A stretch of 64,000 nt of DNA from JAWSVE01 sp050789445 (lineage in GTDB: Bacteria; Pseudomonadota; Gammaproteobacteria; Pseudomonadales; Cellvibrionaceae). How positions within the stretch are numbered: the stretch's first letter is position 1; the number at the start of each line of letters is the position of its first letter. The stretch spans positions 1,736,001 through 1,800,000 of the forward strand of contig JAILXR010000001.1 in assembly GCA_050789445.1 (NCBI GenBank), given 5' to 3'. Made by a program: the position numbers and the translations under genes. Below are positions 23,536 to 31,715 of this stretch, piece by piece. The notes under the pieces were generated by a model, which did no database searches, was not told the origin of the DNA, and saw only the letters and a list, made by a program, of their open reading frames with translations.

Positions 23536-23719
23536 AACAAAAAGCCTCGCACATAAGTGCGGGGCTTTTTATTTGGCATTTGAGGCTGGCGAGATCGGCA
23601 ACACGGTTCGACTAATTGTGACAATAGGAACAATTAGAACGAGGAGCGATAGCGACGAAGCCTCGAAGAGGTTGAAACAGCCCTTAGGCTGCTTCAACTA
23701 AATCCGGCCACTGGTACCA
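23519..23719 (+). repeat. 17-base direct repeat of the tRNA-Leu 3' end, 184-base period
   Basis: TCCGGCCACTGGTACCA occurs at 23519-23535 as the 3' end of the tRNA and again, exactly, at 23703-23719. Between the copies lie a terminator and three inverted repeats: CTAATTGT/ACAATTAG (23612-23619/23630-23637), CGAGG/CCTCG (23640-23644/23661-23665) and GTTGAAACAGCC/GGCTGCTTCAAC (23671-23682/23687-23698, one mismatch). The design resembles the tyrT repeats of E. coli, each of about 178 bases and carrying the last 19 bases of the tRNA gene. Confidence 0.85.
23541..23570 (+). terminator. rho-independent terminator after tRNA-Leu
   Basis: AAAGCCTCGCAC (23541-23552), loop ATAA, GTGCGGGGC with five T. 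The stem has one internal T-G pair. It starts 5 bases after the CCA end. Confidence 0.85.
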
Positions 23720-23740
23720 CTTTTTACAAGTAGAAAGATT

Positions 23741-23777
23741 AAAAAGGCCCGCTACTCATTAGTAGCGGGCCTTTTTT
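23741..23777. terminator. strong bidirectional terminator between the tRNA-Leu unit and purK
   Basis: Perfect stem AAAAAGGCCCGCTACT (23741-23756) / AGTAGCGGGCCTTTTTT (23761-23777) with loop CATT. The T tract on each strand allows termination from the tRNA side and of purE-purK on the minus strand (purK ends 27 bases away). Confidence 0.9.
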
Positions 23778-23803
23778 GTTTTTGAGTTAACGTAAGTATT
23801 TTA

Positions 23804-24898
23804 TTAATCGCTAAACTTACTCATCTCTATTCGTAACTGATCCATATCGGATTCTTGAAAATTAACATGTCCTAATTTTCGGCCAGGACGAACAGATTTG
23901 TTATACCAATGAAGTTTTGAATTTGCTGAGAGCACATCTAAAGAAGGCTTTTGTGTTCCGATCAAATTAATCATTCCAGCCACACCGTAATTATTAGTGT
24001 TTCCCAAAACAGCACCAGTAATCGCTCGCAAATGATTTTCAAACTGGCAAGTTTTACTACCTGACTGTGTCCAGTGGCCGCTGTTATGCACTCGCGGGGC
24101 TAACTCATTAATTAAGAGTTTTTCACCCACGACAAAACATTCCATGGCAATGACGCCGACATAATTAAGTTCTTTAACAATACGGGTAATGTAGTCTTGT
24201 GCCTGTTTTTCTAGTGCGTCTGATATATCTGGCGCTGGCGCAATAGATTGCTTAAGAATACCTTTATCGTGGGAATTTTCAGTGAGGGAATAATGTATGG
24301 TTTCGCCGTTCACAGATCGCACCGAAACTAACGACACTTCTTTATCAAAAGGAATTAATTTCTCGGCGATATAATCGCTACTGTTTATCTGTTTATCTTT
24401 AAATACCAAATCAAGTGCTTTAACTTCCTCTGGAGTTCTCAACACCCACTGGTTTTTTCCGTCGTAACCATCACGACAAGACTTTACGACTATCGGCAAC
24501 GAAAGGGTTTCGGCACAGACACTTAACGGTTCACCATGAACATATGGAGAGCAAGGAATCTTTAGCGCATCTAACAATTGTTTTTCTTTGTTCCGATCCT
24601 GACAGATAGCGAACGCTTTTGGATCTGGATATACGCTACAAAATTCTTGCAAGCCAGTGAGTAGCGAAACATCGACCTGTTCTTTTTCAACAGTAACAAT
24701 ATCTGGCTCACCCAAGACGGTATACAAGCTGTCAAATGAGTCTCCTGAACGCCATTCGACAATAGCACCCAATCCATCAACACAGGTGGTGTCTTGGTGT
24801 TCGCCATCTTTGACAAAACTGAATTTGAGACCAAGCGGGATACCGGCCAACGCGAGCATACGCGATAACTGACCACAACCAACAATAGCGATATGCAT
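23804..24898 (-). CDS. purK: 5-(carboxyamino)imidazole ribonucleotide synthase PurK
   Basis: A 364-residue ATP-grasp enzyme that makes N5-carboxyaminoimidazole ribonucleotide from AIR, bicarbonate and ATP in purine synthesis. It has an N-terminal GCGQLSRMLALAG nucleotide-fold motif, VTVEKEQVDV, then ATP-grasp segments VVKSCRDGYDGKNQW, AEKLIPFDKEVSLVSVRS, VGVIAMECFVVGEKLLINELAPRVHNSGHWTQ and FENHLRAITG. The last blocks are the hallmark of PurK. Length is near the family's 355-375. It lies 44 bases downstream of purE, so the two form an operon ending at the shared terminator. Confidence 0.95.
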   Translation of the reverse strand: MHIAIVGCGQLSRMLALAGIPLGLKFSFVKDGEHQDTTCVDGLGAIVEWRSGDSFDSLYTVLGEPDIVTVEKEQVDVSLLTGLQEFCSVYPDPKAFAICQDRNKEKQLLDALKIPCSPYVHGEPLSVCAETLSLPIVVKSCRDGYDGKNQWVLRTPEEVKALDLVFKDKQINSSDYIAEKLIPFDKEVSLVSVRSVNGETIHYSLTENSHDKGILKQSIAPAPDISDALEKQAQDYITRIVKELNYVGVIAMECFVVGEKLLINELAPRVHNSGHWTQSGSKTCQFENHLRAITGAVLGNTNNYGVAGMINLIGTQKPSLDVLSANSKLHWYNKSVRPGRKLGHVNFQESDMDQLRIEMSKFSD

Positions 24899-24942
24899 TA
24901 ATAGGTTACCTTTAACATCAGACTAGCTACTTACTCTACAGC

Positions 24943-25431
24943 TCATTCCACAGAAAGCGGAACAGATTCGCTCTGCCGCTGCTGCCAAGCAATAAGACGA
25001 GTTCGCAATTCAGTATCGCTGACCGCCAATATTTGTGCTGCCATCAAACCCGCGTTATAGGCACCGGGTTCTCCAATCGCTTGAGTAGAAACCGCAACAC
25101 CTTTTGGCATTTGCGCTATCGACAATAAACTATCAACTCCACTTAACGCTTTACTCAGTACGGGTACAGCAATTACGGGCAACCACGTCATTGCGGCTGT
25201 CATACCGGGCAAATGAGCAGCACCACCAGCACCCGCTATAATGACGCTGTATTTACTTGGTGCATTCTTAGCAAACTCATAGAGACGATCAGGAGTACGG
25301 TGTGCCGACACCACTTGCGTATCATAACTGACGCCCAACTCATCCAGCACCGTAGTAGCCTGCTTCATGATGGGCCAATCAGATCGTGACCCCATAATGA
25401 TAGCGACGTGTTTTTCTATATTGCTATCCAT
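24943..25431 (-). CDS. purE: N5-carboxyaminoimidazole ribonucleotide mutase PurE
   Basis: A 162-residue class I PurE, which moves the carboxyl group of N5-CAIR to C4 of the ring. Signatures: IMGSRSDWPIMKQA at the N-terminus, VVSAHRTPDRLYEFA with the catalytic His, and IIAGAGGAAHLPGMTAAMTWLPVIAVPV. The start ATG has AGGAG 7 bases before. It is the first gene of purE-purK. No PurR-box-like sequence was seen just upstream, so control may differ from E. coli. Confidence 0.96.
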   Translation of the reverse strand: MDSNIEKHVAIIMGSRSDWPIMKQATTVLDELGVSYDTQVVSAHRTPDRLYEFAKNAPSKYSVIIAGAGGAAHLPGMTAAMTWLPVIAVPVLSKALSGVDSLLSIAQMPKGVAVSTQAIGEPGAYNAGLMAAQILAVSDTELRTRLIAWQQRQSESVPLSVE

Positions 25432-25903
25432 TTAATAGCTCCTGTTATCCATCAAGTAATGACCATCTAGTAAAACAATATGTGCTCCCCTAAAAGGTAG
25501 GGCGAGAGTACACACTCCCACATACACCACACCATTAAGGGCAGTTATCGACGCCGTACATGACGAAGCAATCAGTCAAATAAACAAAGCGCGGGGGAAT
25601 ACAGTAATCGGAAGCAACAAACCGCGCAGGATAACAAATATCGGCTAGCTTAGCAGCCCCCTAGAAGCTAGTTCTGTAAGGACCAGCTAAAACACAAATA
25701 GACGTATTATTTGTAAAAAGAACAATCAATTGTCATTGACCGACTTAAACACTAGCGATGTAGAGGCTCTACAATATATCTTAAAAAGATCGAGAATTAC
25801 TTTATTAACAGTTACTTTGTAGAGAAATCAGTACACACGTATCATTTAAATATCCACAGAAAAACAGCTCTGAATAGTGGTAGCAATTTTACGAACACCC
25901 ATA
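25432..25903. other. 472-base non-coding region upstream of purE
   Basis: No gene is seen. It contains a near-perfect palindrome TGTAGAGGCTCTACA (25759-25773; 7-base arms and a single central base), a possible operator but more than 320 bases from purE. I found neither a purine riboswitch nor a PurR site. Confidence 0.45.
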
Positions 25904-25935
25904 AAAAAATCTTGCCATTCGGCAAGATTTTTTAT
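25904..25935 (-). terminator. terminator of the RND efflux operon
   Basis: AAAAAATCTTGCC (25904-25916), loop ATTC, GGCAAGATTTTTT (25921-25933). The stem is perfect and has U tracts on both strands; it lies 31 bases past the stop of the RND gene. Confidence 0.85.
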
Positions 25936-25965
25936 TATAGGCACTCTATTAGGCACACTAACATC

Positions 25966-28900
25966 TTATTTTTTCATATAATCTCGGCTTGCAATCGCCC
26001 ACTGCTTACTTTTATCTTCTTCCAATTCATTATTAAGGTTCTGTTGAACGGCTTGAGGCGATTTGGTATTTTTTGCCCACATCTGATACGCCACCGGAAC
26101 AACAAATAATGTAAGCGCCGTTGCCAACAACACGCCCGTAATAACCACTAAACCAATTACGAAACGTGTTTCTGATCCAGCTCCACTTGCAACTACTAAT
26201 GGCATTGTTCCAGCTATTGTTGTAATGGCAGTCATTAATATAGGGCGAAGTCGTTGCGTTGCTGCTTGAGCTGTTGCCTCATGAAAATCCACACCTTCAT
26301 CTCTGAGCTGATTTGCAAACTCGACAATTAATATTCCATTTTTGGCCGCCAAACCGACCAACATAATAACCCCGATTTGACTGTAAATATTTAACGACAA
26401 CCCGAAAAAATACAAACCTAGTAATGCGCCTGCTACCGCAAGAGGAACAGTTAATAAAATAACAATCGGCTGCACAAAACTTTCAAATTGAGCCGAAAGA
26501 ACTAAAAAAACTATCAATAAAGATAAACCAAACACAAAATAAATTGAACCGCTTGATTCTTTATATAAAAGTGATTCACCCTTGTAATCATACGTAGCAG
26601 AAGGAGGAAGGTTTTCTCTCGCTGTCTTTTCTAAATAACTTAAAGCTTCTCCTAAGCTGTATCCTTCTGCCACACTACCGCTCAATGTAATTGAACGTTT
26701 ACGGTTGTAACGGTTTAATTGATCAGCGTCGGCAAATTCTTTGATCGCAACTAAATTTGCAAGAGGGATGAGATTAGCAGTGGTACTTGATCGAACATAA
26801 ATGTTCGTCATATCTAACTTACTGGTATTGTCTTCGCGTAAGCCTTCAACGATCACCTCTCGCTCATCGCCATTCATCATAAATGTTGTCACTAAACGCG
26901 AGCCCAACATGGACTCTAATGTTCGACCTATATTAGTGACAGATACACCCAAGTCCGCCGCACGATCTCGATTAATACTGATTTGCAGTTGTGGTTTTGT
27001 TTCATCGTAATCATGATCTAATCCGACAATACCCGGAAAATCTGACGCTTTTTCAATCATAATATCGCGCCACTCAACCAGCTCTTTAAATGTCCCGCCC
27101 TGTAAAACAAACTGCACAGGACTTCCGCCACGACCACCAAATGCTTGAGGAGTCATTGCAAAAATTCTCGCGCCAGGAATGGTGGCTAACGTTTTTCGAA
27201 CATCTGCTAATATTTCCCAAACGGGACGGCGATTACCCCAATCATCAAGAACCACTATTGCACGAGCATTATTAAAACTTGCTCCACCGGCACCAAAACT
27301 ACCTGGAATCCGAAAAAGAATTCGACTTACTTCTCCGCTTTCAATTAAAAAATTTAATTTTTCTTCAGCAGTGATCACTGTCTTCAAAGTATCTTCATAG
27401 GACGCTCCTTCTGGCCCCTGAATAACAACCATCATCATTCCGCGATCTTCTTTCGGCGCAAATTCTGATGGCACTTTCATCACCAAAAAGCCTATTAGAA
27501 TTAAGACACCAACATAAATAAAATTAATCAGTAAAGGTTTTTTTAGAAATTTATCGAGTGTAACGCGATACGCCTTTTCAACGCTTTTAAACCAACCCTC
27601 TTTTGATTTTTTAATGGCTTCTTCAGACTCAGGTTTTAATAAAAAAGCACAGACGACGGGAGAAAGCGTAAGAGCAACAAGACTTGAAAAACCCACCGCT
27701 GCCGCCATTGTGACGGCAAACTCACTAAACAACCGGCCGATTTCTCCTTCCATAAACGTAATAGGAATAAATACGGCGATGAGTACCAATGTGGTAGCGA
27801 CAACAGCAAAACCAACTTGCCTAGAACCACGATAAGCTGCCACTAAAGGGGATTCTCCCATTCTCATACGCCTATGGATATTTTCAAGAACAACAATTCC
27901 ATCATCGACAACCAAACCAATCGCTAGAACTAAAGCCAATAACGTTAATAGGTTGGCACTAAAACCAAGAGAAAACAGAATAATGAAAGTAGCGACCAAT
28001 GAAACTGGAAGCGTTACCGCTGGCACTAACATTGCCCGATAATCGCCAAGAAATAAATAAATCACGAGAACAACTAATGCCGCTGCAACAAAAAGGGTTT
28101 GATAAACTTCTTTGACGGCATATTCAATAAAAACCGTACTGTCGTTACTTGTCTCGATCGACATTCCGGGCGGAAGTGTTAACGTTAAACGTTCGACTTC
28201 TTTTTTCACTGCGCGCGCCATGCTTAATGTGTTTGCAGTACTTTGTTGGACAATCCCTACACCAACCATATTGATGCCGTTCCCCCGAAAAAGAGAACGC
28301 TCTTCTTCGGACGTCAATTCAACTCGCGCAATGTCTGAAAGACGAACCAAGTAACCATCATCACCTCGCTTAACAACAAGGTTTTTAAAATCATCAACAG
28401 TTGAATAACCTCGCTGCATCCTGACAGAAAAATCTCGATCAGAAGATTTAACACTTCCTGCTGGTAACTCTACATTTTCTGCTCGCAAAACATTTTCAAC
28501 ATCCCCAACCGTAATTCCTCGTGCAGCTAATTCTCTTCTATCAATCCAAACTCGCATGGCATATTTTTTTTCACCCGAGATTTGAATACGAGCAACACCA
28601 TCAACAACCGATAGTGGGTCGACTAGATTTAAATTTGCATAATCGGTCAGTTCTAATAGGTCGAGTCGATCAGATGTTAAATTAAACCAAATGACAGGTC
28701 GCCCATCCGATTGCGACTTTCTGACCTCGGGAGGACTGGCTTCCTCAGGTAGTCGCCGTAAAATACTCGACACTCTATCGCGCACATCATTGGTTGCTGA
28801 CTCAAGATCTCGACCTAATGAAAACTCAATATTAATTCGAGAAACGCCATCTGAGCTTGAGGAGTTGACGGTTTTGATTCCTTCTATTCCTGCTACTCGC

Positions 28901-29106
28901 TCTTCAATTACTTCGGTGATGCGACTCTCGACCACCGTCGCTGATGCACCTCGGTAGGTAGTCGTAACCGAAACAAGCGGTGAATTTGTATCCGGATATT
29001 CTCTCAGCGCTAGCCGCTCAAAAGAAACCAAACCAAAAACAATCAAAATCAAACTAATAACTGTTGCAAAAACAGGGCGCTTTATTGAAATGTCGGATAA
29101 AAACAT
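25966..29106 (-). CDS. RND-family efflux pump, inner-membrane permease (HAE1 type)
   Basis: A 1046-residue proton-driven pump of the AcrB/MexB superfamily. It opens with ISIKRPVFATVISLILIVFG, has two repeats each with six membrane helices and a large periplasmic loop, the proton-relay Asp401-Asp402 in LAIGLVVDDGIVVLENI, and the relay Lys in VGLAAKNGILIVEFANQ near residue 930. Length equals that of AcrB. The membrane fusion gene is 79 bases upstream. No outer-membrane TolC-type gene or regulator is adjacent, so it probably uses a TolC encoded elsewhere. Sequence features point to drug or small-molecule export rather than heavy metals (not the CusA type). Substrates cannot be stated. Confidence 0.93.
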   Translation of the reverse strand: MFLSDISIKRPVFATVISLILIVFGLVSFERLALREYPDTNSPLVSVTTTYRGASATVVESRITEVIEERVAGIEGIKTVNSSSSDGVSRINIEFSLGRDLESATNDVRDRVSSILRRLPEEASPPEVRKSQSDGRPVIWFNLTSDRLDLLELTDYANLNLVDPLSVVDGVARIQISGEKKYAMRVWIDRRELAARGITVGDVENVLRAENVELPAGSVKSSDRDFSVRMQRGYSTVDDFKNLVVKRGDDGYLVRLSDIARVELTSEEERSLFRGNGINMVGVGIVQQSTANTLSMARAVKKEVERLTLTLPPGMSIETSNDSTVFIEYAVKEVYQTLFVAAALVVLVIYLFLGDYRAMLVPAVTLPVSLVATFIILFSLGFSANLLTLLALVLAIGLVVDDGIVVLENIHRRMRMGESPLVAAYRGSRQVGFAVVATTLVLIAVFIPITFMEGEIGRLFSEFAVTMAAAVGFSSLVALTLSPVVCAFLLKPESEEAIKKSKEGWFKSVEKAYRVTLDKFLKKPLLINFIYVGVLILIGFLVMKVPSEFAPKEDRGMMMVVIQGPEGASYEDTLKTVITAEEKLNFLIESGEVSRILFRIPGSFGAGGASFNNARAIVVLDDWGNRRPVWEILADVRKTLATIPGARIFAMTPQAFGGRGGSPVQFVLQGGTFKELVEWRDIMIEKASDFPGIVGLDHDYDETKPQLQISINRDRAADLGVSVTNIGRTLESMLGSRLVTTFMMNGDEREVIVEGLREDNTSKLDMTNIYVRSSTTANLIPLANLVAIKEFADADQLNRYNRKRSITLSGSVAEGYSLGEALSYLEKTARENLPPSATYDYKGESLLYKESSGSIYFVFGLSLLIVFLVLSAQFESFVQPIVILLTVPLAVAGALLGLYFFGLSLNIYSQIGVIMLVGLAAKNGILIVEFANQLRDEGVDFHEATAQAATQRLRPILMTAITTIAGTMPLVVASGAGSETRFVIGLVVITGVLLATALTLFVVPVAYQMWAKNTKSPQAVQQNLNNELEEDKSKQWAIASRDYMKK

Positions 29107-29185
29107 GAGGGATTTCCGAATTAAATTTTAAACTAATTTAAAGTGATCGAAATACTAAAAATAGCCTTAAAAACCAACATAAAAA

Positions 29186-30280
29186 CTATTCACTCTCTTG
29201 GCTTTTTTCAGCATCACCAGCTAGGACATTAACGGGGCCATTATTGCGAACGGTATTGGTACCTCGACTGATAATGGTTTGCCCTGTTTCTAGACCAGAC
29301 ACTATTTCTACAACACCAGATTTACGTAACCCAATAGACACCTCTTGAAGCTGAGCAACTTGCTTCTTGTCTTTTTTCACCACAAGAAAAACAAAATGTT
29401 TATCTTTATTCTGAACGATAGCCGATTCAGAAATAACGATAACCTCTTTATTAGGCGACTTAACTACAACGTGCATTAACATTCCCGGCTTTAGCACATG
29501 ATCAGTATTTTTAATCTCTGCCCGTAATTTAATTGAGCGGTCAACCGCATTCACACGAGAATTAATAGTGCTCACTTTTCCGATAAATTCTTTCTCGGGA
29601 TACGCCGGGGTCTTCGCAAATATAGACATACCCTCTTGGAGATGACCTATAGAAACAGCTGGAATAGAAAAATCTAATTTAATCGTGTCGAGATCATCTA
29701 AGGTAGTAATGACTTTTCCTGGTGAAATGAAGGTTCCAACACTGACTTGCCTTAACCCTAAAACGCCATTAAATGGTGCGCGGATGTATCGATCTTTTAA
29801 ACGAGCTTCTATGGCTTCTAGCCGAAATTTTGCAGTTTCAGCCTGTGTCTGCCTCTCATCTAATAAACTTTGAGACACTGATCGGCTTGCGAGTAGGCCT
29901 TTCAATCGCCTGACCTCTCTCTGCTCTTCCTCTAAGGTTGCCTTTGCAGCCTGAAGCTCTGCATCTTCCTCGCCGTGATTGAGAACAACAAGAATATCGC
30001 CTTGCTTCACTTGTTGACCATCCTCAAAATGTAGCGAAGCAACGGTATCACTCACATTTGCTGTAAGCTCAACCGACTCATTCGCAAAAGCCGTCCCTAC
30101 AGCTTCTGTTTGCACGGACCAAGGAATACTTTTTACTATTTCTATTTCAACTGGAGCCGCCATTGAAGGACGCCCCATACCTTTTCCACTTCGATTAGAA
30201 GATTGAGAATATTCCTTTAAAGCAATACCCGCGATTAGAGCGATTATCACTAACACCACAAACAAAATATTTTTTTGCAT
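29186..30280 (-). CDS. RND efflux pump periplasmic adaptor (membrane fusion protein)
   Basis: A 364-residue HlyD/AcrA-type adaptor. A single N-terminal anchor (ILFVVLVIIALIAGIAL) is followed by a lipoyl-like half (VASLHFEDGQQVKQGDILVVLN), a coiled-coil hairpin (about residues 100-150), the second lipoyl half (IRAPFNGVLGLRQVSVGTFISPGKVITTL) and a beta-barrel domain. Lacking a lipobox, it is anchored by the helix. It links the RND pump to an outer-membrane channel. The gene is the first of the operon, with the pump gene 79 bases downstream. A possible promoter, TTGAAC (30340-30345) and TAATAC (30317-30322), 17 bases apart on the minus strand, precedes it. Confidence 0.92.
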   Translation of the reverse strand: MQKNILFVVLVIIALIAGIALKEYSQSSNRSGKGMGRPSMAAPVEIEIVKSIPWSVQTEAVGTAFANESVELTANVSDTVASLHFEDGQQVKQGDILVVLNHGEEDAELQAAKATLEEEQREVRRLKGLLASRSVSQSLLDERQTQAETAKFRLEAIEARLKDRYIRAPFNGVLGLRQVSVGTFISPGKVITTLDDLDTIKLDFSIPAVSIGHLQEGMSIFAKTPAYPEKEFIGKVSTINSRVNAVDRSIKLRAEIKNTDHVLKPGMLMHVVVKSPNKEVIVISESAIVQNKDKHFVFLVVKKDKKQVAQLQEVSIGLRKSGVVEIVSGLETGQTIISRGTNTVRNNGPVNVLAGDAEKSQESE

Positions 30281-30532
30281 AAACTAACCCGTGCAACGTA
30301 TGTGAGAATAAAAGGTGTATTAGACAGTGGCCAATGTACGTTCAATGTTTGACAGTTTATCTCATCGTTCTCTCCTTCGTTCAGCTTTCCGAGTTAAAAA
30401 AAGTTATTGGGCACGAGGGCGATCAAATGGTTCTGCTCTGTTACAAAATAAGCAGCAATAGTTGCGCCAAATACAGGCTAGATAAGATGTATCGTCGAAG
30501 ATTCTTAACCTTAAAAGGGAATATGTACACGC
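30281..30532. other. non-coding stretch between the adaptor gene and the terminator at 30533
   Basis: It carries the candidate minus-strand promoter described under the adaptor gene. A frame of 72 codons on the plus strand has no ribosome site or protein-like composition and runs into the terminator, so I do not call it. Confidence 0.5.
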
Positions 30533-30566
30533 AAAAAAAACCGCTGAAATAATTCAGCGGTTTTTA
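30533..30566 (-). terminator. terminator of the enoyl-CoA hydratase/isomerase gene
   Basis: CCGCTGAA (30541-30548), loop ATAA, TTCAGCGG (30553-30560), flanked by A and T tracts. It lies 60 bases past the stop codon. Confidence 0.85.
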
Positions 30567-30625
30567 AGAGGTAATTTATAAGAAATGCCCAATAAGAATC
30601 TTTATCAAGATGTATTTACTAGAGT

Positions 30626-31414
30626 TTATCCAAACTTAGAAAAATCTGGCTCTCTCTTTTCACCAAAAGCAGTCACCGCTTCAACAAACTCCGGAGACTG
30701 CAACCCTTTTTTAAAGAGTACTTGCTCACGAGCCATAATGCTTTGCGCTTCTTCACGAATATCTTTTTTCAGAAGTTGTTTTGTAGCTCGTAGGCCGGAG
30801 GCTGGCTGCTTAGTTAATCGGACACACTTTGCCATTACCGTCGCCATTAAATCTCCATCAGGAATTATCTGATTAACAATGCCGACATCTTTCGCATCTG
30901 CTGGTGAAACAGACTCACTAAAGTATAAAATTTCTGCTGCTTTCGCGTGCCCCATTAAGCGGGGCAGGATTGCACTAGATGCGAACTCTGGACACAAGCC
31001 TAGTTTAGAAAATGGCATTTGAAAATATGCACTTTCTCCGGCGTAAACTAAATCACAATGCAACAACATCGTAGTACCAATTCCCACAGCTGGGCCTTGG
31101 ACAGCAGCAACTACTGGTTTATCGCAGTCAAGAAGCGCTTTCATAAATTTAGGCGTAGGGTTTTCGTCTTCTGACATTGAACCTTTGTGTTTTGCAAAAT
31201 CGCCTAAGTCATTACCACTAGTGAAGCTACCGCCAGTACCACTCAACAGAATCACTCTAACAGCTGGATCATCACTGCCCGCTAAAATAGAATTTGCCAT
31301 CTTTTGATACATGGCTAACGATAATGCATTTTTAGTTTCGGGACGATTTAGCGAAATATGCATAATGCCATCGTTGATTGTGACTTGAACTTTATCAGTA
31401 TTCGCTTCGATCAT
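30626..31414 (-). CDS. enoyl-CoA hydratase/isomerase (crotonase) family protein
   Basis: A 262-residue crotonase-fold protein. The oxyanion-hole segments are present: SFTSGNDLGDF and VQGPAVGIGTTMLLHCDLVYA. In true hydratases a catalytic Glu lies in the GGGCELA motif; here the position is occupied by Thr (GIGTTMLL), while the second Glu is kept in KLGLCPEFASS. This pattern fits a delta3-delta2 enoyl-CoA isomerase or another crotonase rather than a beta-oxidation hydratase. The ATG ending at 31414 has GAGAGG 7 bases before; an open frame continues 93 bases upstream but looks untranslated. It is a single gene with its own terminator. Probable role: side reactions of unsaturated fatty acid breakdown (inference). 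Confidence 0.85.
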   Translation of the reverse strand: MIEANTDKVQVTINDGIMHISLNRPETKNALSLAMYQKMANSILAGSDDPAVRVILLSGTGGSFTSGNDLGDFAKHKGSMSEDENPTPKFMKALLDCDKPVVAAVQGPAVGIGTTMLLHCDLVYAGESAYFQMPFSKLGLCPEFASSAILPRLMGHAKAAEILYFSESVSPADAKDVGIVNQIIPDGDLMATVMAKCVRLTKQPASGLRATKQLLKKDIREEAQSIMAREQVLFKKGLQSPEFVEAVTAFGEKREPDFSKFG

Positions 31415-31715
31415 GGGGCAACCTCTCGTTTTTATAAGTGTATAGGACTTATAGATGCATCTGAAATCCAATCTTATTTTTAAATATTCATTGCCATAGA
31501 AACACAATAAGAAAATTCACTTATCAATCTCTAAGCAATCTATCGCGCAAAAGTATAAAGGCCAGTATAATTGACGCCTTTAGCTTGTGGAAGCTGTGTT
31601 CGCGCCCTTTCAGTCACTTATATAGGCACCTATAAACGGTCTGGCATACATTTCGGCTCAACCGATCTCTCCCACATTCCTTCAATTCATTATTTTTAAC
31701 AGATAAGCTGCAAAT
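31415..31715. other. divergent intergenic region with an argS -10
   Basis: An exact -10 TATAAT (31566-31571, plus strand), followed by TGACGCC, probably belongs to argS; the matching -35 is poor. No other feature was seen. Confidence 0.45.

Noticed and set aside
23409..23633. Minus-strand frame of 74 codons across tRNA-Leu
   Set aside because: It is the mirror of the tRNA gene and its terminator. Such frames over tRNA-Leu are a familiar spurious call.
23519..23719. Integrated element with attachment sites at the tRNA-Leu 3' end
   Set aside because: The space between the repeats is 184 bases with no integrase. A repeat unit of the tyrT kind explains it better, though attachment duplication is not fully excluded.
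25432..25903. PurR box or purine riboswitch upstream of purE
   Set aside because: No sequence close to the PurR palindrome or the riboswitch core was found.
30334..30552. 72-codon frame between the efflux adaptor and the crotonase gene
   Set aside because: It has no ribosome site and ends inside a terminator hairpin.
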